Part shown: positions 54,201 to 61,878 of the stretch, in pieces
Numbering within the stretch: the first letter of the stretch is position 1
Layout: every line of letters starts with the position of its first letter
NCBI RefSeq assembly: GCF_007845675.1
Contig: NZ_VOBR01000012.1
Coordinates: 184,951 to 248,950 of the forward strand
DNA length: 64,000 bases
Direction: 5' to 3'
Source of the DNA: Lentzea tibetensis
Lineage (GTDB): Bacteria > Actinomycetota > Actinomycetes > Mycobacteriales > Pseudonocardiaceae
Notes under the pieces: model-generated
Seen by the model: the letters and a program-made list of their open reading frames with translations, nothing else
Database searches by the model: none
Told to the model about the DNA's origin: nothing
Made by a program: the position numbers and the translations under genes

Positions 54201-55566
54201 GCAGCCGGTGGCAGTCGAACCCCGCGGCGGACGCGGTGTGCGGCAGCCAGGTCGCCCACTCCCAGTCCCCGGCCTCGTCGTGACCGGTGACCAGCAGGAT
54301 CACGAGGTCCTTCGGCGCGTGCAGCACCGCGACCTGTGTGAGGATCGCGCCGGCCGCGGCGAGGACGTGGTCCCGGTCGCCCGCGACACCGAAGACACCG
54401 ATGTCACGCAGGTTCACCGTGGCGGGCACTGAGTGGACGGTGGGTGGTTCGGGCAACTCGGCGGCGCCTGCTCGCGGCTGGGGATGCCGCGGGTCGAAGC
54501 GCAGTCGCACGTCGGCCGCCCGGTCGTGCAGTCCGACCCGCAGGCGGAGGAAGTCCGGGTCGTCACGGCGCCGTTCCCACAACCGCGCCGACGGCGCGCA
54601 CGCGACGGCCACCAGCCACGACGGGTCGGGATGCTGGTCGCGGCAGCGTCGTTCCTCGGCCTCGCGGGCGGCGTCCAGGTCGTCGCCCAGCGCGGCCTCC
54701 GCGAGGTCGTACTCCTTCTTGCGCGCCTTGTACTCCCGGCGGCCGGACCGCCGGTCGGAGATCAGGTTCGCGAGCGCCATCAGCGGGCTGAGCAGCATGA
54801 TCAGCAGGAAATATCCGGTGTTGGGCAGTACGAGGTACAGCACGCCCCCGATGACCGCGGGCAGCAGCACCGTGAGCCACGGGAACCGCACGCCCTTCGG
54901 TTTCTCCGGCGGGACCGGCACGAGCACTTCACCGGGCTCGGCTGGCACCGCGATCCGCGGTGGCCGGTTGAACAGCCGCGTGCCGTCGTCGCCGATGGCC
55001 ACATCAGCGTCGGCCGGCACCGCGGGCCGCAGCCCGAGCACGGTCTCGCCCAGCCCGGCGACGTCGCCGCTGGACAGCTCCGCGGTTCCGGCGAGCCGCC
55101 AGCCCCGCCAGCGAATCCCGTTGCGAGACCGGGAGTCGGTCAACCGGACCTCCGAGCCGTCCGGGCTGACCGTCACCACGGCGTGGGTCCGGCTCACCTC
55201 GGGGTCGGCGAGCACCAGGTCCGCGTCCGGCGCCCGGCCAATCTGGAACTCCCCGCCGGGCCCCAGCCCGAGAGCCGGGCCCGCGTGCGCGCCTCCCACC
55301 ACGGCGAGCTCCAGCCAGCCGTGGCCGCCACCGCGTTCGAACACCGGCCTGCCGAGCCCGAGCACCGCCCCGGTGACCAGCCCCGCGTCCCGCAGGGCGC
55401 GCTCCGCGGGCAACGGCTCGGCGGCCAGGTAGAGCCAGGGCTGCTCGACGTCCAGCTGGTCGGCGAGCGCCGCGGCGAGGTCCGCGACGCGGTGCTCGTG
55501 CGACGCGCGGACCAGCACCGCGTGCGCGGTGCCGTCCGGCGTCAGACAGGTCAGTTCGAACCGCAT
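51199..55566 (-). CDS. FHA-FtsK/SpoIIIE type VII secretion ATPase (EccC/EssC-like)
   Basis: 1455 aa. Residues 1-75 look ubiquitin/YukD-like; 85-185 form an FHA domain (QIGRAPDADLVLADPEVSRTH). Two membrane helices at about 230-270 (WLTVLLPAVIGGVLYLVLP, GYFLLIMLLSPLMALANLI) precede three FtsK-type ATPase modules. Module 1 has a full Walker A (GTSGAGKSELL, about 660) and Walker B VIVVDEFASLV. Modules 2 (GAGRTGRSTVL, about 982) and 3 (GPSGSGRSTAL, about 1275) carry Arg in place of the Walker lysine. Such three-module ATPases drive export of WXG100 proteins. The N-terminal FHA is the Firmicutes EssC-type arrangement, unlike mycobacterial EccC. Confidence 0.92.
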   Translation of the reverse strand: MRFELTCLTPDGTAHAVLVRASHEHRVADLAAALADQLDVEQPWLYLAAEPLPAERALRDAGLVTGAVLGLGRPVFERGGGHGWLELAVVGGAHAGPALGLGPGGEFQIGRAPDADLVLADPEVSRTHAVVTVSPDGSEVRLTDSRSRNGIRWRGWRLAGTAELSSGDVAGLGETVLGLRPAVPADADVAIGDDGTRLFNRPPRIAVPAEPGEVLVPVPPEKPKGVRFPWLTVLLPAVIGGVLYLVLPNTGYFLLIMLLSPLMALANLISDRRSGRREYKARKKEYDLAEAALGDDLDAAREAEERRCRDQHPDPSWLVAVACAPSARLWERRRDDPDFLRLRVGLHDRAADVRLRFDPRHPQPRAGAAELPEPPTVHSVPATVNLRDIGVFGVAGDRDHVLAAAGAILTQVAVLHAPKDLVILLVTGHDEAGDWEWATWLPHTASAAGFDCHRLLATDAPQAQARLAELRELIAQRTEQQRGLLRQGRPREREVLVVVDGARRMRSLPGFADVLADGPAAGVYAMCLDDDEKALPDECRATLVITGARARLARHGLQPVDDLLVDGLAATHATRMARALAPITTLGGAADDGSLPDRVRFTDLADLAIVGDSDTDADSVCASWARSPHGRSTTALLGAGTGGPLTVDLRGHGPHALIAGTSGAGKSELLQTLVTSLALVNTPDALTFVLVDYKGGSAFAACERLPHCVGLVTDLDGHLVNRALRSLSAELRRREALFAEAGAKDIEDYWARTGGRLPRLVIVVDEFASLVEEIPEFVPGVVGIGMRGRSLGVHVVLATQRPGGAVTADLRANLNLRVGLRVTSDAESADVLDTPVAARISASQPGRAYVRTGHGELTAFQTARVGWPRQSDVDTGISLCRRVITSLGRAVERPQAERDAGDATDLVALVAATRVAAQRLGVTAPASPWLPPLPDLVTVAELDPVPQTSPVSVALGLADRPAAQAQDAFTLDLATTGPVAVAGAGRTGRSTVLRTMAAGLATGAGPDTVHLYGLDCGNRALAPLAGLPHTGAVVDGDDPVRVVRLLDWLDQEVDRRQRILAAGGHASVAEQRRSAAAADRLPHLVLLLDRLEGFVRDFAERDGGRAVDLVEGLLRRGPAAGLVTVLTSDKTGFGHRIAAAVEHRLVLRQADRDDAAAFGLAPRDVPGWMPPGRAIWLATGEEVQVALLDADPSGARQTEALDRVATRLRAASDGVDPALLPHRIDPLPERITPVQLEGLRVRTRSRDGVVCTPAAGGDHLGPVDVNLVAAGGAFVIAGPSGSGRSTALAAVVRSLTGDLPVVLVTPRPSPLRDLGAHPRVVGVTDGTKTELADLLADLPVAVVVDDGELLDEYTSGEVLDQVVRTARDTGSVVVAAATTDDMLLNRHRGWLASARRARSGLLLSPASTIAGELFDLRLPRSTAGNWPPGRGLLVHRGATTLVQVPASGTVAVATR

Positions 55567-55582
55567 GTCGGTGGTCGGCGGC

Positions 55583-55843
55583 TCAGTGGTTGGCGGCCTG
55601 GTCGATGAGCTGCTTGCGCCGCTGCACCTCCGTCGCCGCGTTCGCCAGCTCCGTGGAGAGGCTGCGCAGAGCCGGGTTGAACTCGCTTTCCCACGCCTGC
55701 CGGAACCGGTCGGCCGCGAGCCCCGTCCACGTGGTCGTGTTGATCAAAGTGGACAGTGCGTGCTGCAGGTCGGTGACCTCGCCACCGCACTCCCCCAGTC
55801 GCCGGGACAGCGTCTCCAGCTCAACGAGCTCGGCCTGGATCAT
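55583..55843 (-). CDS. WXG100-family (EsxA/EsxB-like) protein
   Basis: 86 aa. ATG 55843 with GGAGGAG four bases upstream; the longer frame is not supported. All-helical hairpin with TTWTGLAADRF at the turn (W-T-G in place of W-x-G, fitting the family) and QAELVELETLSRRLGECGGEV, SLSTELANAATEVQRRKQLIDQA as flanking helices. First gene of the operon leading into the FtsK-like ATPase 16 bases downstream, so it is the probable substrate. Confidence 0.88.
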   Translation of the reverse strand: MIQAELVELETLSRRLGECGGEVTDLQHALSTLINTTTWTGLAADRFRQAWESEFNPALRSLSTELANAATEVQRRKQLIDQAANH

Positions 55844-55904
55844 GGTTTCTCCTCCGTCGGTGTGGTTCGTTGCCGACGCTAGGAGCGATGCCGGGAGCGC
55901 GAAA

Positions 55905-55920
55905 CGGGTAGCACTCCCCA
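55905..55920. promoter_or_regulatory. Shared operator-like motif, site A
   Basis: CGGGTAGCACTCCCCA, located 62 bases upstream of the WXG100 start at 55843 and directly against the stop of the FHA regulator. Matches 13 of 16 positions of the palindromic site B. Confidence 0.5.
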
Positions 55921-56580
55921 CTACAGCAGCCCGAGGTCGTCCTTCGTGATCAGCCGCTTGGCCAGCACGTACTGCGCGAGGTTGAGCAACCCGTCCATGT
56001 TGGGCACCCCCGCCCTCGTGAGCCGAGTCCGCAGGTATTCGACCTTCTTGCGCACCTTTGACGGCGTCATGCGCAGCCGGGCCGCGGCGGCGTCGTAGGT
56101 CCGGGGATAGGGGTCGTACTTCGCACCCTCATGCAGGTATCCCGCGAAGAGGGCGACGAGGACGGCTCGTTCCTCGGGCGTCAGCGCCACGCTCGCACCG
56201 ATCGCCGTGGGCTGTCCCTCGGGCTCGTCCTCGGTCACCGGTGCGTCCGTGAGCGGCGCGTGCACGACGATCTCGTGCTTCTGATTGCCGGACAGCCGAA
56301 TCCGCATCTCGCCCTGCAGCGGGCGTTTCCGGCCCGGTGCCAGCACGCTGGGAAACCCGAAGTCGTCGACGATCTCGAGCGTGCAGGCCACGCTGGTGTT
56401 CACCACGAACCACACGTCGTTCTCCGCCCGCACCACCCCCGCTTTGCGGGAGATCGCGGTGTCGTCCGGGTCGATCTGGAAAGCGCACTCCGGGGACCGC
56501 CCGAACACGGCTTCCTCGCCCGGCGACATCGTGCGCGACAACGCACCGAACGACATGGTGATCGCGAGCGAACTGTCCAA
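55921..56580 (-). CDS. FHA domain-winged helix transcriptional regulator (EspM-like layout)
   Basis: 219 aa from TTG 56580, chosen because GGGG AATT precedes it and the FHA fold starts at once (SLAITMSFGALSRTM); the 323-aa frame extends over the divergent promoter. Residues 1-110: FHA domain with EEAVFGRSPECAFQIDPDDTAISRKAG (Gly-Arg-Ser and Ser-Arg-Lys contacts). Residues 135-215: winged-helix-like domain (LTPEERAVLVALFAGYL, YDAAAARLRMTPSKVRKKVEYLRTRL). Same layout as EspM, which controls ESX genes in mycobacteria. Expected to bind a phosphothreonine on the neighbouring kinase or its targets and regulate this locus. Confidence 0.78.
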   Translation of the reverse strand: MDSSLAITMSFGALSRTMSPGEEAVFGRSPECAFQIDPDDTAISRKAGVVRAENDVWFVVNTSVACTLEIVDDFGFPSVLAPGRKRPLQGEMRIRLSGNQKHEIVVHAPLTDAPVTEDEPEGQPTAIGASVALTPEERAVLVALFAGYLHEGAKYDPYPRTYDAAAARLRMTPSKVRKKVEYLRTRLTRAGVPNMDGLLNLAQYVLAKRLITKDDLGLL

Positions 56581-56600
56581 AATTCCCCACCCCCTGTAAA

Positions 56601-56616
56601 TGGGAAGCACTTCCCA
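56601..56616. promoter_or_regulatory. Shared operator-like motif, site B (perfect 7-bp arms)
   Basis: TGGGAAGCACTTCCCA: arms TGGGAAG and CTTCCCA around CA, placed 20 bases from the regulator start and 67 bases from the divergent PASTA-protein start. Position and symmetry fit autoregulation plus control of the neighbour. Confidence 0.6.
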
Positions 56617-56683
56617 GTGGACTTCGGCGCCGTCTTTTGTACTCTGCCCCACGTTCGAGACCAAACCGAACCCTGGAGACACG

Positions 56684-58972
56684 ATGCCGTTACCTCGGGC
56701 GCTGCGACCACGCAGGGGTGGCCTTGTCCTGACCGGACTGCTGGTGGTGACCGTCTTCGCCGCGTCCCTCGGTGCCGGTTTCACCGCCACGCGAACCGAA
56801 CTCGGCGCCGCGATCGCCTTTCTGATCCACGGGCGTTCCGTTACCCAGTTCAACCCCGAGTCGCAGCGCATCGAGTCCGAGGCTCGCACCACGGCAACGG
56901 ATGATCAGGCGCAGGAAGTCACCGAACTGGCCGACGGAAAGATCATGGTCGCCAACCGGGAGACCGGTGTCGTGCAGGTCTACGACACCGGTTCCATGAC
57001 CCCGCAAGGACCGTCGATCGACAACGCCGACACCGCACTCGTGCTCGCCTCGGGCAGTGCCGCGTACGTGCTGGACCCCGCGGACGACATCGTCCGGGCA
57101 CTCGACGCCGAGGGTCGGGTGACATCCGAGGTGAAGGTGCCCGGTGCGTCCGGCAAGGCCGTGCCGGACGGCGGTGACGGGATCTGGGTTCTCGCCGACG
57201 ACGGCAGGGTCACGCACATCGCCGCAGGCAAAGCGGATCAGCCGACCTCCCTGCGCGACCACGTCACCGCGCTCGCGTTCGCGGACGGCCGTCCCGTCGC
57301 GATCACCAAGGCCGGCAATGCCTTCGACATCGCCGCGAACCCACCGCACGAACTACCCCAACCACCGGTACCGGCCGGTGAGAAGGTGCTCCCCGCGTCC
57401 ACCAAGGGAAGCGGACGCTACCTCGTGCTGCTCGGCCAGGACGGCAAGCTCGCCAGTTACGACCCGCGCACCGGCGCGGAACGCGAGATCACCGATCTGC
57501 CCAGCGGCAGCGGCCACGACCTCGGCGCTCCCGTCGTGCTGGGCGACCGTGTCTTCGTGCCCGACTACGCCGCGCACAAGCTGTACGTCCGCGATCTGAC
57601 CACGGGCACCCGCCTGCCGGACGTCACAGTGCCGGGCGAGCACAAGTGGTTCGACCTCAGTGTCCAAAATGGACGTGTCTGGGCGAACGACCCGTTCGAC
57701 CGGCGGAGCGTCCAGATCGGCGCCGACGGGATGTCGAAGGTTGTCGACCTCGGCGACGGTGAAGGCGTCAAGACGGACACCACCGAGCCGACGAAGCCGG
57801 ACAAACCCGCCACGCAGGAACAGAAACCCGACCCGCCAGTGCCGCCGGTGGTCCCGGTGCCGACCTCAGAACCCACGACCCCGCCGACCACATCCACGCC
57901 GACGACCCCACCACCCACGACGCAACCACCCACGACGCAGCAGGTCGCCGTGCCGCCGGTGATCAACCGCCGTAGCGGGCCGGGCTGCGACACGATCCGC
58001 TCGGCGTCTCTCGTGTGCGCATCTCCACAGCCGATGCCCACTCCGGGAGCGAACTGGGGCGATCTGGACGTGATCGCCGACCAGAACCCGCCCGCGCAGA
58101 CCCTCGTGGACACCGGCTCCACCGTGACGGTCCGCTTCTGGGAATACCTGAAGATGCCTCCCCTCCGGGGTGACGCGGCCACGGCGTGCAGCAACATCAC
58201 CACTCAGTCCAGTGGTCAGGTCAGGTGCGACGCCGTGCCGGGAAGTGGCACCGGGACACCGGGAACGGTGGAGAGTCAAGACCCTCCAGCCGGTTCGGAC
58301 GTGCACATCGGGGGTCGTGTGGTGCTGACGTACTACCCCACGCCCACCCCACCTCCAACGGTGCCGAACGTGGTCGGCATGTCACCGGCCGCCGCGTGCG
58401 ACACCTTGCCACCCACGTACGTGTGCAAGCAGGTGCCAGACCGGATCGCGCGCGACACCAACGTCACCGATCAGAACCCTCCCGCAGGCACTCCTCACCC
58501 GGCCGGCGCCGAGGTCGAGGTGCACTTCTCGCCGTACCAGGCGTCACAACTGGTGCGGTTGAAACACCGCACCAACGACGTGTACATCCTTCGCTTCGAT
58601 GTGGCCAGTGAAGGCGAGTACACCGTTGCGGAGCCCCTCGGTTACGCGTATCGGCCGGGCGCGGCGGCGCCTCCGGGTTCCCTGCAACTGAAAGGATTCG
58701 TCTGTACCGCGAACCCGACCACGTGTGGTGGCTACGCGCCGAACCACTACTACAGCAACAAGGACACCGCCGATGTCGCCGGTTACGTGAGATCCCCGAA
58801 CGTGGCGGCGGTGCTGATCCGCCCGAACGGTGGGTCCTGCGTTCCTGGTCAGCGTCTGCTCTCGCGATGGCGCAAGACGACCAACGGCCAACGCCTGTAC
58901 ACCGTCGCTGAAGGCGCTCCGAGTCCCGACTGGACGAACGTGGAGTCAGGAATCGGCTGCGTCTTGGCTTGA
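56684..58972 (+). CDS. Membrane-anchored beta-propeller protein with PASTA repeats
   Basis: 762 aa, ATG preceded by GGAGA. One N-terminal helix (GGLVLTGLLVVTVFAASLGAGF), then residues about 60-385 with propeller-type repeats (VVQVYDTGSM, IVRALDAEGRV, KLASYDPRTGAE, KLYVRDLTTGTR). A Pro/Thr-rich linker (385-455) follows, then three PASTA-like units with the D-Q-N-P-P-A-G ending (IADQNPPAQTLVDTGSTV, VESQDPPAGSDVHIGG, VTDQNPPAGTPHPAGAEV). The C-terminal 130 residues resemble DUF5648-type binding modules (weak). An exterior sensor or wall-binding scaffold; PASTA units usually bind muropeptides. Divergent from the FHA regulator. Confidence 0.82.
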   Translation: MPLPRALRPRRGGLVLTGLLVVTVFAASLGAGFTATRTELGAAIAFLIHGRSVTQFNPESQRIESEARTTATDDQAQEVTELADGKIMVANRETGVVQVYDTGSMTPQGPSIDNADTALVLASGSAAYVLDPADDIVRALDAEGRVTSEVKVPGASGKAVPDGGDGIWVLADDGRVTHIAAGKADQPTSLRDHVTALAFADGRPVAITKAGNAFDIAANPPHELPQPPVPAGEKVLPASTKGSGRYLVLLGQDGKLASYDPRTGAEREITDLPSGSGHDLGAPVVLGDRVFVPDYAAHKLYVRDLTTGTRLPDVTVPGEHKWFDLSVQNGRVWANDPFDRRSVQIGADGMSKVVDLGDGEGVKTDTTEPTKPDKPATQEQKPDPPVPPVVPVPTSEPTTPPTTSTPTTPPPTTQPPTTQQVAVPPVINRRSGPGCDTIRSASLVCASPQPMPTPGANWGDLDVIADQNPPAQTLVDTGSTVTVRFWEYLKMPPLRGDAATACSNITTQSSGQVRCDAVPGSGTGTPGTVESQDPPAGSDVHIGGRVVLTYYPTPTPPPTVPNVVGMSPAAACDTLPPTYVCKQVPDRIARDTNVTDQNPPAGTPHPAGAEVEVHFSPYQASQLVRLKHRTNDVYILRFDVASEGEYTVAEPLGYAYRPGAAAPPGSLQLKGFVCTANPTTCGGYAPNHYYSNKDTADVAGYVRSPNVAAVLIRPNGGSCVPGQRLLSRWRKTTNGQRLYTVAEGAPSPDWTNVESGIGCVLA

Positions 58973-58980
58973 CCCCGGGT

Positions 58981-58996
58981 TGGGAAGCACTACCTA
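58981..58996. promoter_or_regulatory. Shared operator-like motif, site C
   Basis: TGGGAAGCACTACCTA, nine bases after the PASTA gene stop and 54 bases before the second WXG100 start. Matches 14 of 16 positions of site B. Immediately followed by the hairpin at 58998-59047. Confidence 0.55.
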
Positions 58997-58997
58997 T

Positions 58998-59047
58998 TTC
59001 CTCCACTCGCTCACTTCTCAAGACTGGGAGGTAAGCGAGTGGAGGAA
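58998..59047 (+). promoter_or_regulatory. Hairpin sequestering the WXG100 ribosome-binding site
   Basis: TTCCTCCACTCGCT (58998-59011) is perfectly complementary to AGCGAGTGGAGGAA (59034-59047), a 14-bp stem with a 22-base loop. The right arm contains the GGAGG that serves ATG 59050. If transcription starts upstream of 58998, the leader RNA would fold so that translation needs melting, a protein or another RNA. Confidence 0.6.
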
Positions 59048-59049
59048 CA

Positions 59050-59346
59050 ATGGCAAGGGACACAACGAAAACCGCGCACAAAGGGGCCGGTGAGTTCGAG
59101 GAAGCGGCGCGGCTCGTCACCGCGGAGGCCCACCGTCTCGACGATCTGGCCGAGGACATCCGCCGTCGCACCAAGGACATGCGGTGGTCGGGTCGTTCGG
59201 CGGACCACTTCCGCAAGCACGCGGCGTTCCAGGCGGTGCGGGCGGGACAGAACCGTGAGGTGCTGGAGTCGCTGCGCGTCCTGCTGAACAGGGCGGCGCA
59301 AGTGGCGGCCCAATCGGCGACAACCCGGCCGGAGACCCTGCCGTGA
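59050..59346 (+). CDS. WXG100-like type VII secretion protein (second)
   Basis: 98 aa, ATG with GGAGG four bases upstream. Helix-turn-helix hairpin with the W-x-G turn in RWSGRSADHFRKH, flanked by EFEEAARLVTAEAHRLDDLAEDIRR and REVLESLRVLLNRAAQVAAQSA. First gene of the right-hand operon; its stop overlaps the EspG-like start (GTGA). Possibly the partner of the 86-aa WXG100 protein or an independent substrate. Confidence 0.85.
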   Translation: MARDTTKTAHKGAGEFEEAARLVTAEAHRLDDLAEDIRRRTKDMRWSGRSADHFRKHAAFQAVRAGQNREVLESLRVLLNRAAQVAAQSATTRPETLP

Positions 59347-60050
59347 CGCTGACGCTGACCACGGACGAACTGCGCGTGGCCGCGGGGCTCAGCGGCCGCA
59401 GGCTTCCCGTCGACCTCGACGGCGGTTGGTCCACTGAGGACATTCCCGTAGCGGACACCGTCGCGTTGCGCGGCCTGCTGGCCCGCGGCCTCGCCACCGC
59501 CTGTGCGGACGAGCTGGCCGTGTCCCTCTCCGCACAGGCGGCGCCGGTCACGGCCCTGTTCGAGCCGGGCGCCGTGATCGAGGTGCGACGCGACGGCGCA
59601 CAGCACACGGGCCGGTGGCTCGTCACCGAGCGAGCGGGCTGCGCCGAGTCGCGGCCCGACCTGTGGTCGTTCGCGCCGTTCGACATCGACTTCCTGGTCA
59701 CCGACCTGCTGTCCGCGCTGCCGGACGAGCCGAGTGACGCGAACCCGATCCGGGTGCGCACCGATCACCTCGTCGAGACCGACCGCCGGCTCGCCCGTGG
59801 CGAGGCCGCAGGTACGGACCTCGCCCGGCTGCTGCGCGGCACCCGCGTGACGACCACGGTGCGCCGCGTCGAGATCGACGGCGCGCAGACCGCCGCAGCG
59901 GTCACTTGGCTGGAGACCACCGACGCCGGCGCCTGGCTGGCCGTGCCGTTCGAGGGCGAGGAAGACATGGAGTCACACCGAGAACTGCGCCCCGTACGCC
60001 GCGAGCACCTGCACGCGCTCGTGCTCGACGTGATCAAAGGGGGCGCGTGA
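59343..60050 (+). CDS. EspG-like ESX secretion-associated protein
   Basis: 235 aa, GTG overlapping the WXG100 stop. Sequence pattern of EspG/EspG-like chaperones: LTLTTDELRVAAGLSG, DTVALRGLLARGLATA, a beta-rich middle (ALFEPGAVIEVRRDGAQHTGRWLVTERAG) and C-terminal helix. Family members bind type VII substrates in the cytosol; identity rests on context and overall pattern, not on strong motifs. Confidence 0.55.
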   Translation: MTLTLTTDELRVAAGLSGRRLPVDLDGGWSTEDIPVADTVALRGLLARGLATACADELAVSLSAQAAPVTALFEPGAVIEVRRDGAQHTGRWLVTERAGCAESRPDLWSFAPFDIDFLVTDLLSALPDEPSDANPIRVRTDHLVETDRRLARGEAAGTDLARLLRGTRVTTTVRRVEIDGAQTAAAVTWLETTDAGAWLAVPFEGEEDMESHRELRPVRREHLHALVLDVIKGGA

Positions 60051-61330
60051 TGCCGACGCTCTCCGCCACGCAGATCGCCCAGCACGCCTACAACGCGGGG
60101 TTCCGCGGTCAGGCACTGACGACCGCCGTCGCGATCGCGCTGGCCGAGTCCGGTGGCAGGACCGCCGTCAAAGGCGACACGACGATCACCGACCAGAAGT
60201 GGGGGCCTTCGGTCGGACTGTGGCAGATCAGGTCCCTGCACGCCGACCGCGGCACCGGCCGCGAACGCGACGAGCTCGCGAACACCTCGCCTGCCGTGAA
60301 CGCTCGGCATGCCTGGACTGCCTCCCATCACGGCACCTATTGGCGTCCGTGGTCGGTCTACCTCAACGGCAGCTACCGGCAGTACCTCGACACCGCCTCG
60401 GAAGCGACCCGCAAGGTCCACTCAGGACAGAAGGACACGAAGGCCGAACACCGTCCTCGGCACAAGGCCGGGCGCGGGCCCGACCGGATCGTGCTCGACC
60501 TGCACGAGCTGCGCGGCCTGCAGGCGTTCTTCGCGGACTGCTCCGACCGCGTCGGGCAGGTGCGCCGGCGGCTGGCCGGCGCCGAGCACGACCTCGCGCC
60601 CGCGCTGGCGGTCCTCGCCGATCCCGCGCTGGCGTCGCTGATCAAGCAGAGCTTCCAGTTCCTCGCGTCGCCGGAAGCCCTGCCCCGCACCGAGGAACGG
60701 CTCGACTGGCACGCCGGCTTCGCGGCGAAGGTGCGCCGCCTGGCCGAAGCGGCTGACGGCGAGGACAACCGGTGGACCCGCGGCGACGCGATGCGGTTCG
60801 TGACGAAGGCGGACGGACGCCTCGACCGAGCCGAACGCGCGGTGCTCGAGGCCCTGATCACCGGCACGATCGTGCGCCGTCGCAGTGATCTGGGCGCACA
60901 CGTGCGGCAGGATCACCACCCCGCCGGCGACAGCACACCGCCGAAAGCCGACGTGGGCGGTCTGCGCAACGGCCACGTCCAGCCCAGCAAACTCACGTCC
61001 GTCGGCGACGGCGAGAAGATGCTCGCCCCGGTCGCGCGCCAGTTCCGGCGCATGGACGCCGCCGCCCGCACCGCCGGTATCGACCTGCATGTCGAGTCCG
61101 GCTACCGCGGCTACGCGGAACAGTCCGCGCTGTATCAGAAGTACCTGGCGGGCAAGGGAAACCTGGCCGCGCCACCCGGTCGCAGCGATCACGGTCTCGG
61201 CCTGTCCGCCGACATCGTCACATCGCAGAACCCCAAGGTGCTCGTCTGGCTACGGGCGAACGCGGGCAAGTTCGGCTTCGTCAACGACGTGCCCAGCGAG
61301 AACTGGCACTGGACCTACCGCAACCACTGA
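60050..61330 (+). CDS. Cell-wall hydrolase: transglycosylase-like domain plus VanY-type D,D-carboxypeptidase
   Basis: 426 aa, TGATG junction with the EspG-like gene. Residues 1-115: lysozyme/SLT-like (AQHAYNAGFRGQALTTAVAIALAESGG, WGPSVGLWQIRSLH, NARHAWTAS). Helical middle 140-290. Residues 300-426: M15B/VanY peptidase with ESGYRGYAEQSALYQKY, zinc ligands in GRSDHGLGLSADIV and NWHWTY. There is no Sec or Tat signal although both activities belong outside the membrane; export through the type VII machinery is a reasonable inference. Confidence 0.82.
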   Translation: MPTLSATQIAQHAYNAGFRGQALTTAVAIALAESGGRTAVKGDTTITDQKWGPSVGLWQIRSLHADRGTGRERDELANTSPAVNARHAWTASHHGTYWRPWSVYLNGSYRQYLDTASEATRKVHSGQKDTKAEHRPRHKAGRGPDRIVLDLHELRGLQAFFADCSDRVGQVRRRLAGAEHDLAPALAVLADPALASLIKQSFQFLASPEALPRTEERLDWHAGFAAKVRRLAEAADGEDNRWTRGDAMRFVTKADGRLDRAERAVLEALITGTIVRRRSDLGAHVRQDHHPAGDSTPPKADVGGLRNGHVQPSKLTSVGDGEKMLAPVARQFRRMDAAARTAGIDLHVESGYRGYAEQSALYQKYLAGKGNLAAPPGRSDHGLGLSADIVTSQNPKVLVWLRANAGKFGFVNDVPSENWHWTYRNH

Positions 61331-61341
61331 AGGAGCTCACC

Positions 61342-61869
61342 GTGATTCGATCCGAACGCCGGCTGGTCAGCCCGGCCGCGTTGCTGCTCGCCCTGCTGTG
61401 CCTTGGTCTGCCGTTCGTCGCGGTGTCCTGCGAGTCCTCGGTGGCGACGGTGTCCGCCGACTACTCGGGCTGGGATCTCGTGGCCGGTGGCACGCCCGAC
61501 GTCACGCCCCAGGGCGACGACAGCTTCACGAAGAACACCGAGCGCAGCGAGATCCCGGCTCAGCCCGCCGCCATCGTCTTCCTCGTACTGGCCACCGCGG
61601 CCATCGCATTGGCGCGCACCCGCGCGTTCGACCTCCGCACGCTCGGCAGTGCCGTATGTGCGGGCGGAGCGGCGGTGATGTTGATCGTCAACCAGCTGCG
61701 CGTGCACCACGGAATCGCCGAAGAGATCCAGGGCAACGGCCTCGCCGAGGACATGGTGCACACCCGCTTCGGCTTCTGGCTGACCTTGCTCTTCGTGCTG
61801 GGCGCGGCCGCCTGCAACGCCACCACATACGCCCGAAGGAACTCACTCGTCCAGCAACGACAACGGTAA
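61342..61869 (+). CDS. Hypothetical four-helix membrane protein of the type VII operon
   Basis: 175 aa, GTG with AAGGAG six bases upstream. One N-terminal helix (LVSPAALLLALLCLGLPFVAVSC) followed by an exterior loop of about 50 residues, then three more (QPAAIVFLVLATAAIALA, LGSAVCAGGAAVMLIVNQL, FGFWLTLLFVLGAAACNATTY). The Cys after helix 1 is not in a clear lipobox. No family recognised. Confidence 0.65.
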   Translation: MIRSERRLVSPAALLLALLCLGLPFVAVSCESSVATVSADYSGWDLVAGGTPDVTPQGDDSFTKNTERSEIPAQPAAIVFLVLATAAIALARTRAFDLRTLGSAVCAGGAAVMLIVNQLRVHHGIAEEIQGNGLAEDMVHTRFGFWLTLLFVLGAAACNATTYARRNSLVQQRQR

Positions 61870-61878
61870 GGAGCACAC

